A stretch of DNA of 64,000 nt from Lactarius indigo (Eukaryota; Basidiomycota; Agaricomycetes; Russulales; Russulaceae): the NCBI GenBank assembly GCA_025766275.1, contig JAFKAC010000028.1, forward strand, positions 620,001 to 684,000, given 5' to 3'. The translations under genes were made by a program, and so were the position numbers. Below the pieces are notes generated by a model that saw only the letters and a program-made list of their open reading frames with translations, was not told the origin of the DNA and did no database searches. Shown one piece after another: positions 10,907-21,698 of this stretch (the first letter of the stretch is position 1; each line of letters starts with the position of its first letter).

Positions 10907-13900
10907 TTACGCAGGCTGTCCTTGATACCGCCTGATCAAATCACGCAACCGCACCTGCCCAAACGCAAGGTTGGCCTTGAACCCCGCCCCACTCCCAAGC
11001 GGCGTGCGCCAGCCTGCCGTCGCGGGCTGCGACTGCTGGGGCTGCTGGGATGGCGGAGGTGGCTGAGGGGACGGGGACGCCGCGATGGCTGGTGGGGGCG
11101 TAGACGAGGGTACGCGAGCGTGGGTCCAAGCGCCGGGCGGTTGAGCGAGGGACGCGGTAGACGACAGGACGGGGGTGGCGACGGACGAGGAGAGCGTGGG
11201 GCGAGGACGGCATCGTTGCTGCCGCTACGCCGAGCCCGAACAGCGCACGGGGCACGCGTGCAGCTGCTGGCGGTGCGTCCTCTTTCTCGACTTTCGCTGG
11301 TGATGGTGCTGCGGGTGCTGCGGATCTGCCGCGGCTGACAAAGACACGCGCGTCGTCGTGCCTGGCGGCACGCGCTCCCGGTGCGACGATGACGTCATTG
11401 TGGTTTGCGGCGCTGATACTGGCTTCGGGGTAGATAAGACGTTCTTGTCGCTCTTGTGAGCCGCAGCTTTGGGCTGTGTGGGATTGCCCGTGGCCTTGGT
11501 CGCCTTTGCCACTGCCGTTGGCACACTCGCACCCCTAGCTTTAGTAGCCTCTGCCCAAATGGATGCCACAGCAGTGACCCGCCCGCCACGCCCGCCGTGC
11601 GCAGACTTGACGTTGTACTTCATCCGCATCTGAGGGGACAGCGGTGGGAACTTATTCGCGCCGCGCCTAGCAGCAGCAGCGGGGAGGACGCTTGACTGAG
11701 CAGTTGGCGCGGATTCTGGCGCGGGGAGGGTGATGGGTGCGCGACGGAGTGTAGCGACGGAAATGAAGCCAGATGAGCGCGGGTTCGGTTTCGACTCGAT
11801 GACCACCAATGGCTCTTGTGTGGGAGCGGGCGCAGGGTCGGCAGTGAGGGTAGGCTCGGGCGCTGGTTCAGGAAGAGTGGGCGAACGGGTATCCTCCTCC
11901 TTCCCCACCTCTGCATCTGCCACCACGAGCCCTTTCTCCGGCTCCGGAGGCGCCACTTTCTCCAACCACTCCGCGACCCGGCCCTTTGCCGCCTCGTCGC
12001 GCACCTCACGCTTCGTCTTCGTCTTCTTCTCCTTGTCCTTCCAGTCCGACCTCACAGACTTACGGGACCGCGCCTTGCGCGTGCCACGCTCGCTGCCTGA
12101 CGATGCGCCCGCGCCCTTGCTCAGGCGCTGCGTGCGTGCGTCGGCGTCGGCGTCGTCGCCTTCGACATCCTCACCATCGCCCACCTGCTGGTCCAGTCCA
12201 ACGAGCACGTTAGCACCAGCGTTGGCATTACGTCCGCCAAAGTCCTCCTTGGCACCGAGCGCGAGACTCGATATCGCGCTCTCGTTCACGCCTCCACCTC
12301 CGCCGAGCACCTCGTCAGCGTTCTCGAGCACCTCTGCCGCTGCCGCCGTCGCCGTCGCTTTCCCCTTTCCTTTTCCTGGAACAGGTACGGGCACGGGCAC
12401 GGGCGCGGGTGGCGGATCGGCCATGACGACTGGCACGGGGGGATATTTGCGCGTGCCGACTTGCTCTACGAGGCGCCGTTCGAGGGCATCCAGACCGCTG
12501 CCTTCGGCCTCCCGTCCCCGCTCCCTGAACACAGGCTGGTCATGGCGATGCGGTGGCCGCAAGTCCGACAGACCAGAGAGGGACGGCGTGTGCGACACTA
12601 TCTCCGGTTCCTGCTCCAACGGCTCCAGCTTCCCGAAAACTTCCTGGGCGCTTGGTCGCCTGAGTTCGCTCAGTCCTAATGGTTTCCCAGATGGGACGGG
12701 CAGAGCGGGGAGCGTCTTGTCTGCGGCTGCCTTGGCCTCCATCTCTGCTGCAGCCCGCGCCGCCATCTCCTCCAGCTTCACGACGCTCAAGCTCCGTGTG
12801 CGCGTACCCACCCTCCCGAAGCTCTGCGCGAATGGATCTACGTCGAGCGTCTCGCTCATGAGTTTCGGGGAGAGCATCGGCTTTGGCGCCAGCACCTCCA
12901 CCCTACTTGCGTAGGTGGGAGCGGGGGCGACTCAGACGGAGCAGGGGGTGGCGAGACGGAGCGGGCCCGTGACGTTGCGCGGAGGTGGTGTGATATCCGC
13001 GCTGCGAGGCTACCGTGACCGATTGTCTGCTGCGATGGGTACTGTTGCTGTTGCTGTTGCTGTTGTTGGTGATGGGAGATAGAACTGAGCATGTGATCCG
13101 GTGTGCCAGAAATGGGCAGTCCGGACGGAGGAATCGCAGCCATAACGGTGCTTGCGTGGGCACTCGCTGGCCGGTGTGGCGGTGGCTGATCGTAGGATGG
13201 ACCACCGATATATGCGGGAGGAGCAGGTGGGAACCAGAGCTATCCATCGTGTGATCTATATGGCGGGATAACCAGCGGCCCGTGTAGAGGCGCCGGGGCT
13301 GATGGTAATGGTAATGGTAGCGCAAGAGGAGGGTTCATGGGATAAGTGTAGAGCGGAGACTACGCGTGTTCCGCGTAGAGCATCGGTATCGAGGTAGGGA
13401 GGTGCGGTGGTGGCAATGAGGAGGGTATGCGTCTGGAGTGGGATAAGGGTATGGTTCTGGTGGAGGAGGGGGTAAAGTTGCAGGGTGAAATATAGCCACA
13501 GGTAGTTCGAGCACGATGTCCTTACTAACCGTCAGCCTCGCGTAGGTCAATGATTCGTTCACGTGAACGACAGACGGATCGCTCACCTGCCAAGGGTCAT
13601 AGATATCCGTAAGGAGACCACTCCCCGGACTTCAGATAGCGGCGGGATCTATTCTTACCGCAATCGCTTCACCTTTGTCCTCATCTACGCCACCGCCGTG
13701 CCGTGTGCCGTGGATGTGCCGAGACCGTGCGGGCGGATCTCGGGACGTCGAATACAAGCTGTGCAATACCCTCGGTTCCCGGGTTGGCTGTATACTCTGG
13801 GCCACGAAAGGCAATGCTTGCGAGCGTGTCTGAGATCTCTAGCTGCGGTGGCACCTTTTGCCAGATCCTTGAGCTGGTGCGGGTAGTAGCAGGTGCCGGC

Positions 13901-14115
13901 CGAGGGTGAGTGCAAACCAGTCATCTATCCAAGGCATATATAGGCATATATGATAAAATAGAAGGAAAAGAACGAGGAGAGGGACGCACTTTCTTTGCCA
14001 AGTGATTCTCCACCTGAAGCTCGACGCAAGCGCTCTTGCCTGGCACCAGCATGCCGCCGAGGAGGCAGATCTGCGCCCAAATCTTGCCGCCCTCGCCAAT
14101 GACCGGGCATTCTGG
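10907..14115 (-). pseudogene. Arrestin-like gene, copy B (longest, frameshifted)
   Basis: Reading leftward: VIGEGGKIWAQ with CVELQVENH (~14095-13990); VFDVPRSA-type exon (~13900-13630); SKDIVLELPVAIFHPA (~13530-13490), the closing strand of an arrestin C domain; a proline/tyrosine-rich segment with a glutamine run coded at ~13036-13068; a long alanine/proline/glutamate-rich open stretch 12901-11225 containing a PVPVPVPVPGKGKGK low-complexity block and KYNVKSAHGGRGG (~11620); and the tail LRDLIRRYQGQPA ending at 10907. Comparison with copy C shows frameshifts near 12900 and 11255, and a stop (TGA) where copy C has Trp just before the IGEGGKIWAQ segment. The likely ancestor was an alpha-arrestin-like adaptor with a disordered tail. 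It is transcribed away from the NLR. Confidence 0.6.
13036..13068 (-). repeat. CAG/CAA trinucleotide run (polyglutamine)
   Basis: Plus strand reads repeated TGT/TGC triplets. On the minus strand these code a run of about nine glutamines in the arrestin-like tail. Copy C has only QQEQQR at the same place, so the run is length-variable between copies. Confidence 0.7.
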
Positions 14116-14606
14116 CGCGGGTCAGGTGTGAAACCCATCGTCGTATAAGACAGGCCATCGCCAGGGTATCGCTGGAGGCCGCGGTTCTGGTTCTTCAAGG
14201 TAACACCGACAGAGGTGTGGACCTCGTGTCGTGTTGAGCGAGCTTGTTTCCAAAGTCTATTGACGGAGGGGAAAACAGTGGGAGAGGGAGGCGGAAGAGG
14301 AAGGTGGTGATGCCACGCAAGACCTGGTGGTACGTGGGTAGTGGTTGCTCGCCGGCAACTGGTAGCACGACGTTAGAAGGGAGCAGGACGATGGTAAAGA
14401 TGGTGAGTGTGTTTGAATCTTGATGTCGCAGATTGGTCCCGGGATATCAACTCTGGTGGAGGAGGGAACAGGACAAGTCAGTCAGACGATAATAGGGAAG
14501 AGGCGACCGGACATTCGATAGCAACGAGCTTGACAGCAATGATACCAAGACTGAGGCCTATATCTACGCAGGACTCGGGCTCACCTCCCAGCGAAATCGC
14601 GCCGCC

Positions 14607-14890
14607 CGCCCCTGAGACTGCCTGATCAACCACACAACCGTGCCTGCCCAAATGCGAGGTCGGGCTGAGGGACGGGTGTTACGAGAAACCGCCATCACAA
14701 GGATGGGTGAGGATGAAGAGGGTGGAGTCGTGGACGTGGACGCGACAGCGCGGGACGTCACGCCGGGCTGGTGCGCAGGAGACGCGGGAAGCGAAAGGAC
14801 GAGCGTGGTATTACGAACGGGCATGAATGGCGTCACTACCGCCCCGCCAAGCCCGAACAGCGCGCGGGGCCCGAGGCCTGGGCTGACCCC
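14607..14890 (-). pseudogene. Orphan 3' tail of arrestin-like gene, copy B
   Basis: The minus strand encodes LAFGQARLCGLIRQSQG, matching the conserved C-terminus of the arrestin-like genes (LALGQALLCDLIRQYQG in copy C). The nucleotide similarity continues to ~14885. There is no arrestin body attached. It sits between the arrestin-like gene and NLR-B, in the same place as in copies A and C, so it predates the triplication. Confidence 0.65.
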
Positions 14891-15079
14891 TGGGGGGGTC
14901 CGAGTGATTCGTGGTAGTGACCGTTCAGAGAATTATACTTCCAACTAACCACGGCGGTAGTACTGTAACCATCCCTCTTGTCCGTATCCATGGCTGGCTC
15001 GGCGCTCAACTTGAGGAAAGCGCTGACCGCCCTGTTCTTCCACCCAAGTCAATCCCACTATCACTGACCACACATTCAT
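14891..15079 (+). promoter_or_regulatory. Conserved upstream region of NLR-B
   Basis: About 150-190 nt upstream of the NLR start are strongly conserved among the three copies (for example CTAACCACGGCGGTAGTA, CATGGCTGGCTCGGCGCTCAA, CCACACATTCATATG). This is the only unique DNA between the orphan tail and the NLR start, so it must hold the core promoter and 5' leader. No clear TATA box is visible. Confidence 0.4.
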
Positions 15080-18000
15080 ATGTCGTCGGCCCAGATATCG
15101 GCCTCCCCTTCTAATTTTCGCCTCATCGTCGATGCATTTGATCACTACGCCACCCAGGTTGGCACAGACCTCACAAAGAACCCGCTCGCCGAAGCAATCC
15201 GACGCTGTGACTCTCCCAATACTGTCCTCCAACTCCTTCAAGACAAGGCCCAGGTGTTTAAAGACTACCGAGATGGAGATCGCAAACTCATAAACTGGCT
15301 CAAACCGGTAGTCCAGGTCGTCCATGGATTCTCTGGTATTCTTGGAGAGGCCATTAGATTCGTCAGTCGAACACCTTCATTCCCGCCATTTGGATTTTCA
15401 CACTTCTGACACCAGGTACCGTTCCCACCAGCAAGTGCAGTCCTCGTCGGTGTCGAAGTTCTCCTCACGGTACGTACCCTCTATATTATCCACCTCTATC
15501 TTCCTGTTCCTGATCTGACAGCGATGTCTGGACACATCAGGCGGCCAGTGATGTCAGCTCGAGCTACGATTCCCTCGTAGACTTGTTCGAATGCCTCGCA
15601 AATTTCCTCCAACGCCTTCAAATATACACTTCCATCCCGTTCACTCCTTTGATGACAGACATCATTGTAAAGATATTGGTTGAGCTACTCTCGGTGCTCG
15701 CACTCGCCACTAAACAGGTTCAGCAAGGGAGGTTGAGTAAGTGGCTTATTGGGTCTAAGCTCTGGTAGCTCAACGTGATACAGAGAAGTTTGCGAAGAAG
15801 CTGCTAGGAGAGAGCGAAATCGAAGCCGTGCTGCAGAAGCTGGATCGTCTGACCCGGGAAGAAGCTCGGATGATGGGAGCGCAGACTCTAGAAGTGGTGC
15901 ACTGTCTCGTGAATAATGTGAAGGTGGTCATGGACGGTGGGTGACTGATGTTCGGATCGATATTGATGTTGCGCTGAGCTGATATTTGGATAGACGGTAG
16001 GGCATCACTGGATGGGGTCAGGAATGTTCTGGGTATGTTACGGCCGCGGCCGTCGCATGTGCTCAGGTGTTTTGTGCGCGGGCTGACGACTTGTACCAGT
16101 CACGATGAGAGGGATAGCAAGCGAGATAAATAAGATGAAACGTCCGTCACCTCTTTGTTCAACCTCTTTTGATCGCTCAGACTGAATGGTTCGTAGGTGA
16201 CCAGCTTCAAAAGGACGCGCGAAGTTGGATCTCCCCTCCAGATCCGTCGAAGAATTACAACATTGCGTGTGAAGCTCACCAAACTGGAACGGCCATATGG
16301 TTCTTACAAGGCGCCGTCTTTTCTGAGTGGAACGCCAAGGGTACGCTGTTGTGGATTCATGGCAAACGTGTGTGTCCTTCTGTATCTTCTGTGTTATGCG
16401 CCCTGATGAGTTCCTTGATCCACAGCGGGATCGGGAAAAAGTATTCTTACGTATGTCGCTTCTGGTCATCGTTGCTTGGTGTCACTCAGGCTCTCCACCA
16501 GCTCCGCAATCATTCGGGACATCGAAGGCCTTTGCGCAGCCGGATTGGCATTGATGGCGTATTTTTATTTCGATTTTAGGGACAACGATAAGCAACACCG
16601 ACGTGGATTACTGTCTTCTATCCTTTGCCAGCTCTGCGCCGAGTCGGATCCTTGCTATGAAATTCTATTTCGCTTATATTCATCTTACGCCTCGGGGGCA
16701 CGAGAGCCCAGCGATAGTGCGCTTGCGCGATGTCTAATGGATATGCTACAACTAGAAGGACTGCCGGCAATTTATATCATTGTGGACGCTCTCGACGAAT
16801 GCCCTAACACATCTGGGATGCCGACGCCACGTGAGAAGGTGTTGGATTTCTTGGAGGATCTTATCCATTGTCAGCTTCCAAATGTACATCTTTGTATTTC
16901 CAGCCGTCCGGAGTTCGATATCCGAAGTGTTCTTGAACCATTGGCGCGTTTCCGAGTGTCACTTCACGATGAAAGCGGGCAAAAGAAGGACATACTGGAC
17001 TATGTCAACACTGTCGTCCATTCAGATAGAAGGATGCGGAAGTGGAGAGCACAGGACAAGCAGTTGGTAATCGATGCTCTCTCTGAGAGAGCGGACGGGA
17101 TGTAAGTAATCCCTATGTTTTTTTGGTGTATCTTCTTACATAATCGGACAGGTTCCGGTGGGTCTTTTGCCAGCTAGAAACCCTGCGCCATAGTTTTCCT
17201 GGAGCAATTCGACATACACTGGACGAGTTGCCCGAAACTTTAGACGAAACATACGAGCAGATCCTGCTTAGGATTGAGAAGGCGAAGCGAAACTCTGCAT
17301 ACCGCCTATTCCAATGTCTGACGGTGGCCATCCGTCCGCTTCGCGTTGACGAACTCGCCGAGGTTCTTGCCCTCCGCCTTGACCCCGGACACCCTGCCGA
17401 ATATCGCCCAGATTGGCGCCCAGAGGATTCACACGAAGCTGTCTTGTCAGCATGTTCCAGCCTAGTCACCATTGTCGACGTCGAAGGTTCACCAGTCGTA
17501 CAATTCTCACATTTTTCGGTGAAGGAATTCTTGACCTCCGACCGGCTCGCGACAGCCAGACCAGAGCTTTCCCGTTATCATATCGTTCCCCATCTTGCGC
17601 ATACACTCCTCGCCCAAGCCAGCCTCGGCGTCTTACTAAAGCTAGATGACAGCGCCGACAAGGACAGCATCAAGAATTTCCCACTCGCTGTCTACGCCGC
17701 CAGACATTGGGTCGACCATTGCCAGTTCGGAGATGTGTCGTCCAGCATCCTGGACGAAATTGGGCGTCTTTTCGACCGGGACAAGCCACAGTTTTCCACG
17801 TGGATCTGGCTGTACGATATTGTCAATCCTTGGAAGGAACACACATTCACGGCACAGCCAACGCAGCCAGAGACAACCCCACTATATTACGCAGTACTCT
17901 GTGGGTTTCGCGGCCTCGTAGAGCGCCTAGTTGGTATTTATCCGGAGGACATCAATTCCAGTGTTGGTGAATACGGGACTCCCTTGCACACTGCACTCAC

Positions 18001-19786
18001 CCGCGGACACATGGATATCGCGCTTTTACTCCTACAGCATGGTGCGGACGTTAATGTCCTAGACAAGACGTTCGACGAGTCTCCGCTGCACGACGCCTCA
18101 CGTAACGGGCGCGTCGACATTGTGCAGTTACTACTCGAACACCAAGCGGATGTCAACCTCCTGAACAGTGATCATCGATCCCCACTCTGGATAGCGTCGT
18201 GGCATGGAGAAGTCGGAGTCACACGACTATTATTACAGAATGGCGCAAACGTCGAACCTCGTGATGTCCAGGGCCGGGCCCCAATGAACGTCGCGTGTGG
18301 ACACGGGCATCTAGAAATTGTACGATTACTGCTCGATAGTGGCGCACAAGTAGACGCTCGAGAGAATGACGGCTGGACGCCTCTGTGCGCGGCATCGCGG
18401 GGCGGATACCCGGATGTCGTGGAATTGCTTCTCGACCACGGTGCTGACGTGAATTCGCAAGATAACGAAGGCTGGACCCCATTGCACGGAGCGTCGAATT
18501 TCGGGTTTCTCGAAGTCGTGAAGCTGCTCCTCGACCACGGCGCAGATGTCAACATCCGCGACTGCGAAGGCCAGACTCCCTTCCACAAGGCGTTGAAGGA
18601 CGACCAACTCGAGGTCGTCCGTTTATTTCTCGCGCATGACACTGAACCCGATATCCTGAATGGGAGGTTCATGACACCCTTGGCCGTAGCATCATGCGAT
18701 GGCGAGGTGAAGACTTCACGCTTTCTAATCGAACAAGGTGCCAACGTACACTCGAGCGACCACGAGGGCTGGACTCCCTTACATTTCGCATCACAAAACG
18801 GACATCTCGAAGCCGTTCGGCTGTTACTTGACCACGGAGCGGATGCTAATTCGCAGGAAGTTGACTTTTGGACTCCGCTACATAGTGCGTCGATGAATGG
18901 GCATGTCGAGGTTGCGGAGTTGCTAGTCGAACGCGGTGCAGACATTGACAAGAAGAACAAGGATCAAGAAACGCCACTGGACCGCGCCTTGGATAAAGGG
19001 ATGCTCGAGATTGTACGCTTCCTTATCAAGTGCGGCTCAGATGTGAATTCCCGAGATGACAAGGAGTGGGCACCATTACACGCAGCGGCACGTGAGGGGC
19101 ATCTGGAGGTGGTGAAGCTGTTACTGGAGTCTGGGGCGCAAATCGATGTGCGGAACAGCGATGACAAATCTCCGTTTGATCTGGCGTTGGCCAACGAGAA
19201 GCACGAAGTAGCGATGTTTCTGGCCGAGCGCATGGGAGTAGCTCTACCAGATACGGCATCTCAGGGCACACTTATGGACGATGACGAGACTCCCGATGAC
19301 GCGGAAGAGATGACGTTGCACACTGCATCAGACAACGGACGCCTTGATGTCGTGCGAATGCTGCTTGATCATGGGGCAGATGTCAATACTCGGAACGAGG
19401 ACTACGAGACGCCATTGGATGTAGCATCGACTGCAGGACATTTGGAGGTTGTACGTCTGCTGATGGATCGTGGCGCAGACGTGAATTGTCGCGACCGCCG
19501 CGGCTGGACTCCATTGCATAATGCATCCTATAAAGGACACCTCGACGTCGCGCGGTTACTGATTGAACGTGGCGCTGATATTGACGCGCTGCATCTGTAT
19601 CGCTGGACTCCGCTGCACCTCGCGGCTTCATATGGGAACACCGAAATTGTGTATCTGCTGCTCGACCGAGGCGCTGACATAAATGTGGTCAACTCTGACG
19701 GCAGGACACCAGGCCGACAAGCAATGTCGTATGGGCGTCGTAGGATTGCGAATTTGCTTTCAAACCATGGCGTGGGTGGGGTATAG
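15080..19786 (+). CDS. NLR-like protein B: Goodbye domain, NACHT NTPase, 19 ankyrin repeats
   Basis: Exons: 15080-15361, 15416-15469, 15541-15736, 15784-15936, 15994-16032, 16100-16141, 16197-16367, 16426-16450, 16490-17101, 17152-19786. Exon lengths equal those of NLR-A and give another 1402-residue protein. The Goodbye domain and P-loop (GKPGSGKS, split by an intron) are nearly identical to A. Differences gather after the NACHT module (RIEKAKRNSAYR against HIDEEKPEPAYN) and at exposed positions of certain ankyrin repeats (DESPLHDASRNG against EGCTLHEASLSG). A block around 18414-18909 is almost identical to 8755-9250 of copy A. Splice sites are intact. It is a likely functional paralogue whose repeats may recognise a different ligand. 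Confidence 0.9.
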
Positions 19787-20400
19787 TACTTCGGCAGACG
19801 TGATATCACTCAACGTATTCTGTGTTATAACTCCCCTGTTTATTCGGACTCCGGAACTCGCTGTATGGTTCTGATTCGGTTTTTAGCTTTTACACACTTT
19901 GTTTTATCACTAGCTCACCTGACGAATGTGTAGGAGCGCGGGAAAGCGCGGCTCAGTTTTTTGGGAGAAATGACTGAGGTATGTACTCTAAGACTACATA
20001 GTTTTTAAGTGAAAATAAATATGGGAATCATAACGAGGATCGCAGTCGAGCAAATGAGCTCAACTCAGCAACAAGGTATAGTTTAGTAACCAGTCCAGCC
20101 GGTCCGGACTCCGAAGTCGTCTGACGTTGACATGTGTGGCACCTCCAACAGAACGCTGATGTGGTGCTTACTATCAGTGCTGTGCAACTACGTTAGAATA
20201 AATATGCGATGTTTTGTCAATCATTATAATATGTGTTCTGAGAACGCGCGAACAGTAGGCCCCCAAGCTTGAGACTAATATACTTGAGTGATTTGGAATC
20301 AGTATTGATGAACTCACTATCAGAGGTATCGGATACGGATATGCAACTATACTAACCTCGGGGGGCGCGACGAGACTACACAAGTGGGGGTTACACAGCC
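19787..20400. other. 3' flank of NLR-B
   Basis: No gene seen. The ends align with the flank of NLR-A. The middle (~19910-20165) has no counterpart in copy A. It contains CTGACGAATGTGTAGGAGCGCGGGAAAGCGCG and a late AT-rich stretch. Whether it is an insertion in B or a deletion in A is undecided. Confidence 0.5.
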
Positions 20401-20467
20401 CTGAATAACGTTATTTTTTTGAGTGCCGAAAGATGGTACATGACCATGAAAAACAGGAGATGTACTA

Positions 20468-20479
20468 CACTGCCAGTTG
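20468..20479 (+). repeat. Left terminal inverted repeat of the Plavaka-like element
   Basis: CACTGCCAGTTG, preceded by the target duplication TA at 20466-20467. It pairs with 57589-57600. Confidence 0.75.
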
Positions 20480-20933
20480 TCACTGGACCCTCTGACGGGG
20501 GTCCTGGCGGCCCGCACTTAGTTAGCGACGTGTCAGCCTTATTTAGGTGCCCTTGCCATATTAATCAAATGTTGAATGCTATTGTTGTGTCAATATCGGG
20601 CAAGCCCCCATCTGAAGGATCGGGTTTATGACATCCAAGCGGTGATATTTGGACCTTGTTCCAGTGTTGGGCTCAGGGTCTGGGTGGGCTGAGCGGGCGA
20701 CTGAGCAGGGCTCTTTCATGGGCTGGGTGGCCGTGGGACCTCAGATTGGTCAGCAGGTGCGGTTGCCCGGGACATGCATGGCCAGCCAAGTGGTCGAGTG
20801 TGATAATTAATGAGGCTGCGAAACAGAGACCAAACAACAATCCTATTACCCCCAAAGTACTGAGACAAATGGGTATATATGTACGCATATGATGAGTACA
20901 TAGATACATCAGGAATGACGACAGAGTAGTGAA

Positions 20934-21698
20934 CTAATCCCCATCTTGTTCTGAGGCGTTGTGGTGGATGGGGAAAGGATACATGAGTTTGACTATCTCA
21001 CAAAAGTCCTCCCACAACTCTTCACGGCGTTTGATCAGATCCTTGCTGGTGCACTTGCTTGCTCACCGACTAATCTCTTCAAAGTCAGGTGCAACCACTT
21101 GTTTCTCAATGAAAGCACCTGCAAAGGGGATTTGCACATCCCAAAGGGGCCAGTTCCCAAGGGGGAAGCTGGGAAACACAGCAACAAATGCTGTCCAAAA
21201 GACCTCAGCACCCCATTTCCAGTGCGGCAAGTGCTGGTCTTGTATGTAATAGACAAGCCATTTCTGGATTTGGAATGCAAGTGACGCCCAGGCCACGGCA
21301 GATGCTTTGTTGAATGTCAGGGAAAGTGGAAGGAATGAGATCGGTACGACGTGAGTCTGCGACAAGGTGTGAGTGTTAAAGCGTGGAGACAACAATTGGT
21401 AATAAGTTACATACTGAATGAGAGTGTAGCTCTTCACTAGGTCAAAGGGATCCCAGAAAAGTACAGGCGGTCCTGATAATAGGGCGAAGTGCAGTGAACT
21501 CAGGAAGAAGGTGAACTGTCAGTTCAAATGGCTATCAGGAAAATTTCTGATTAGAATCAAATTGCAGACAAAGCATGCTTTTACCATCTCTGCATCGTGA
21601 AGATCGTGAGGGAGATCTCCTTCAAAAGATAGAGAGAATGTGAGCGAATTTTGTGGCGACGGGAGCTGCGCGAAGAAACTTGTGGGAGCCATGTCCAT
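20934..21698 (-). CDS. Plavaka-element accessory protein, function unknown
   Basis: A spliced minus-strand gene is plausible. The start is ATG at 21698 (MDMAPTSFFAQLP). Then come exons coding FWDPFDLVKSYTL, HVVPISFLPLSLTFN, WASLAFQIQKWLVYYIQ and NWPLWDVQIPFAGAFIEKQV, and after a short intron (GTGAGC...CAG) LIKRREELWEDFCEIVKL, ending at TAG 20934-20936. It is divergent to the transposase and inside the element's ends, so it belongs to the transposon. It has aromatic-rich stretches but no motif I recognise. The exact exon set is uncertain. Confidence 0.4.

Larger units (their letters stand above)
10516..20400. repeat. Tandem module copy B (arrestin-like / NLR)
   Basis: Same order and orientation as copy A and the longest uninterrupted version: leader with A-tract (10764), arrestin-like pseudogene with its full middle, orphan tail, NLR gene, flank. 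NLR exon coordinates are those of copy A plus 9659 up to exon 9. Confidence 0.85.

Noticed and set aside
11730..12914. A 394-codon plus-strand open frame
   Set aside because: It is antisense to the arrestin-like gene B. The GC-rich, serine/alanine/proline-biased translation is a shadow of the minus-strand coding sequence; the same shadow recurs in copy C.
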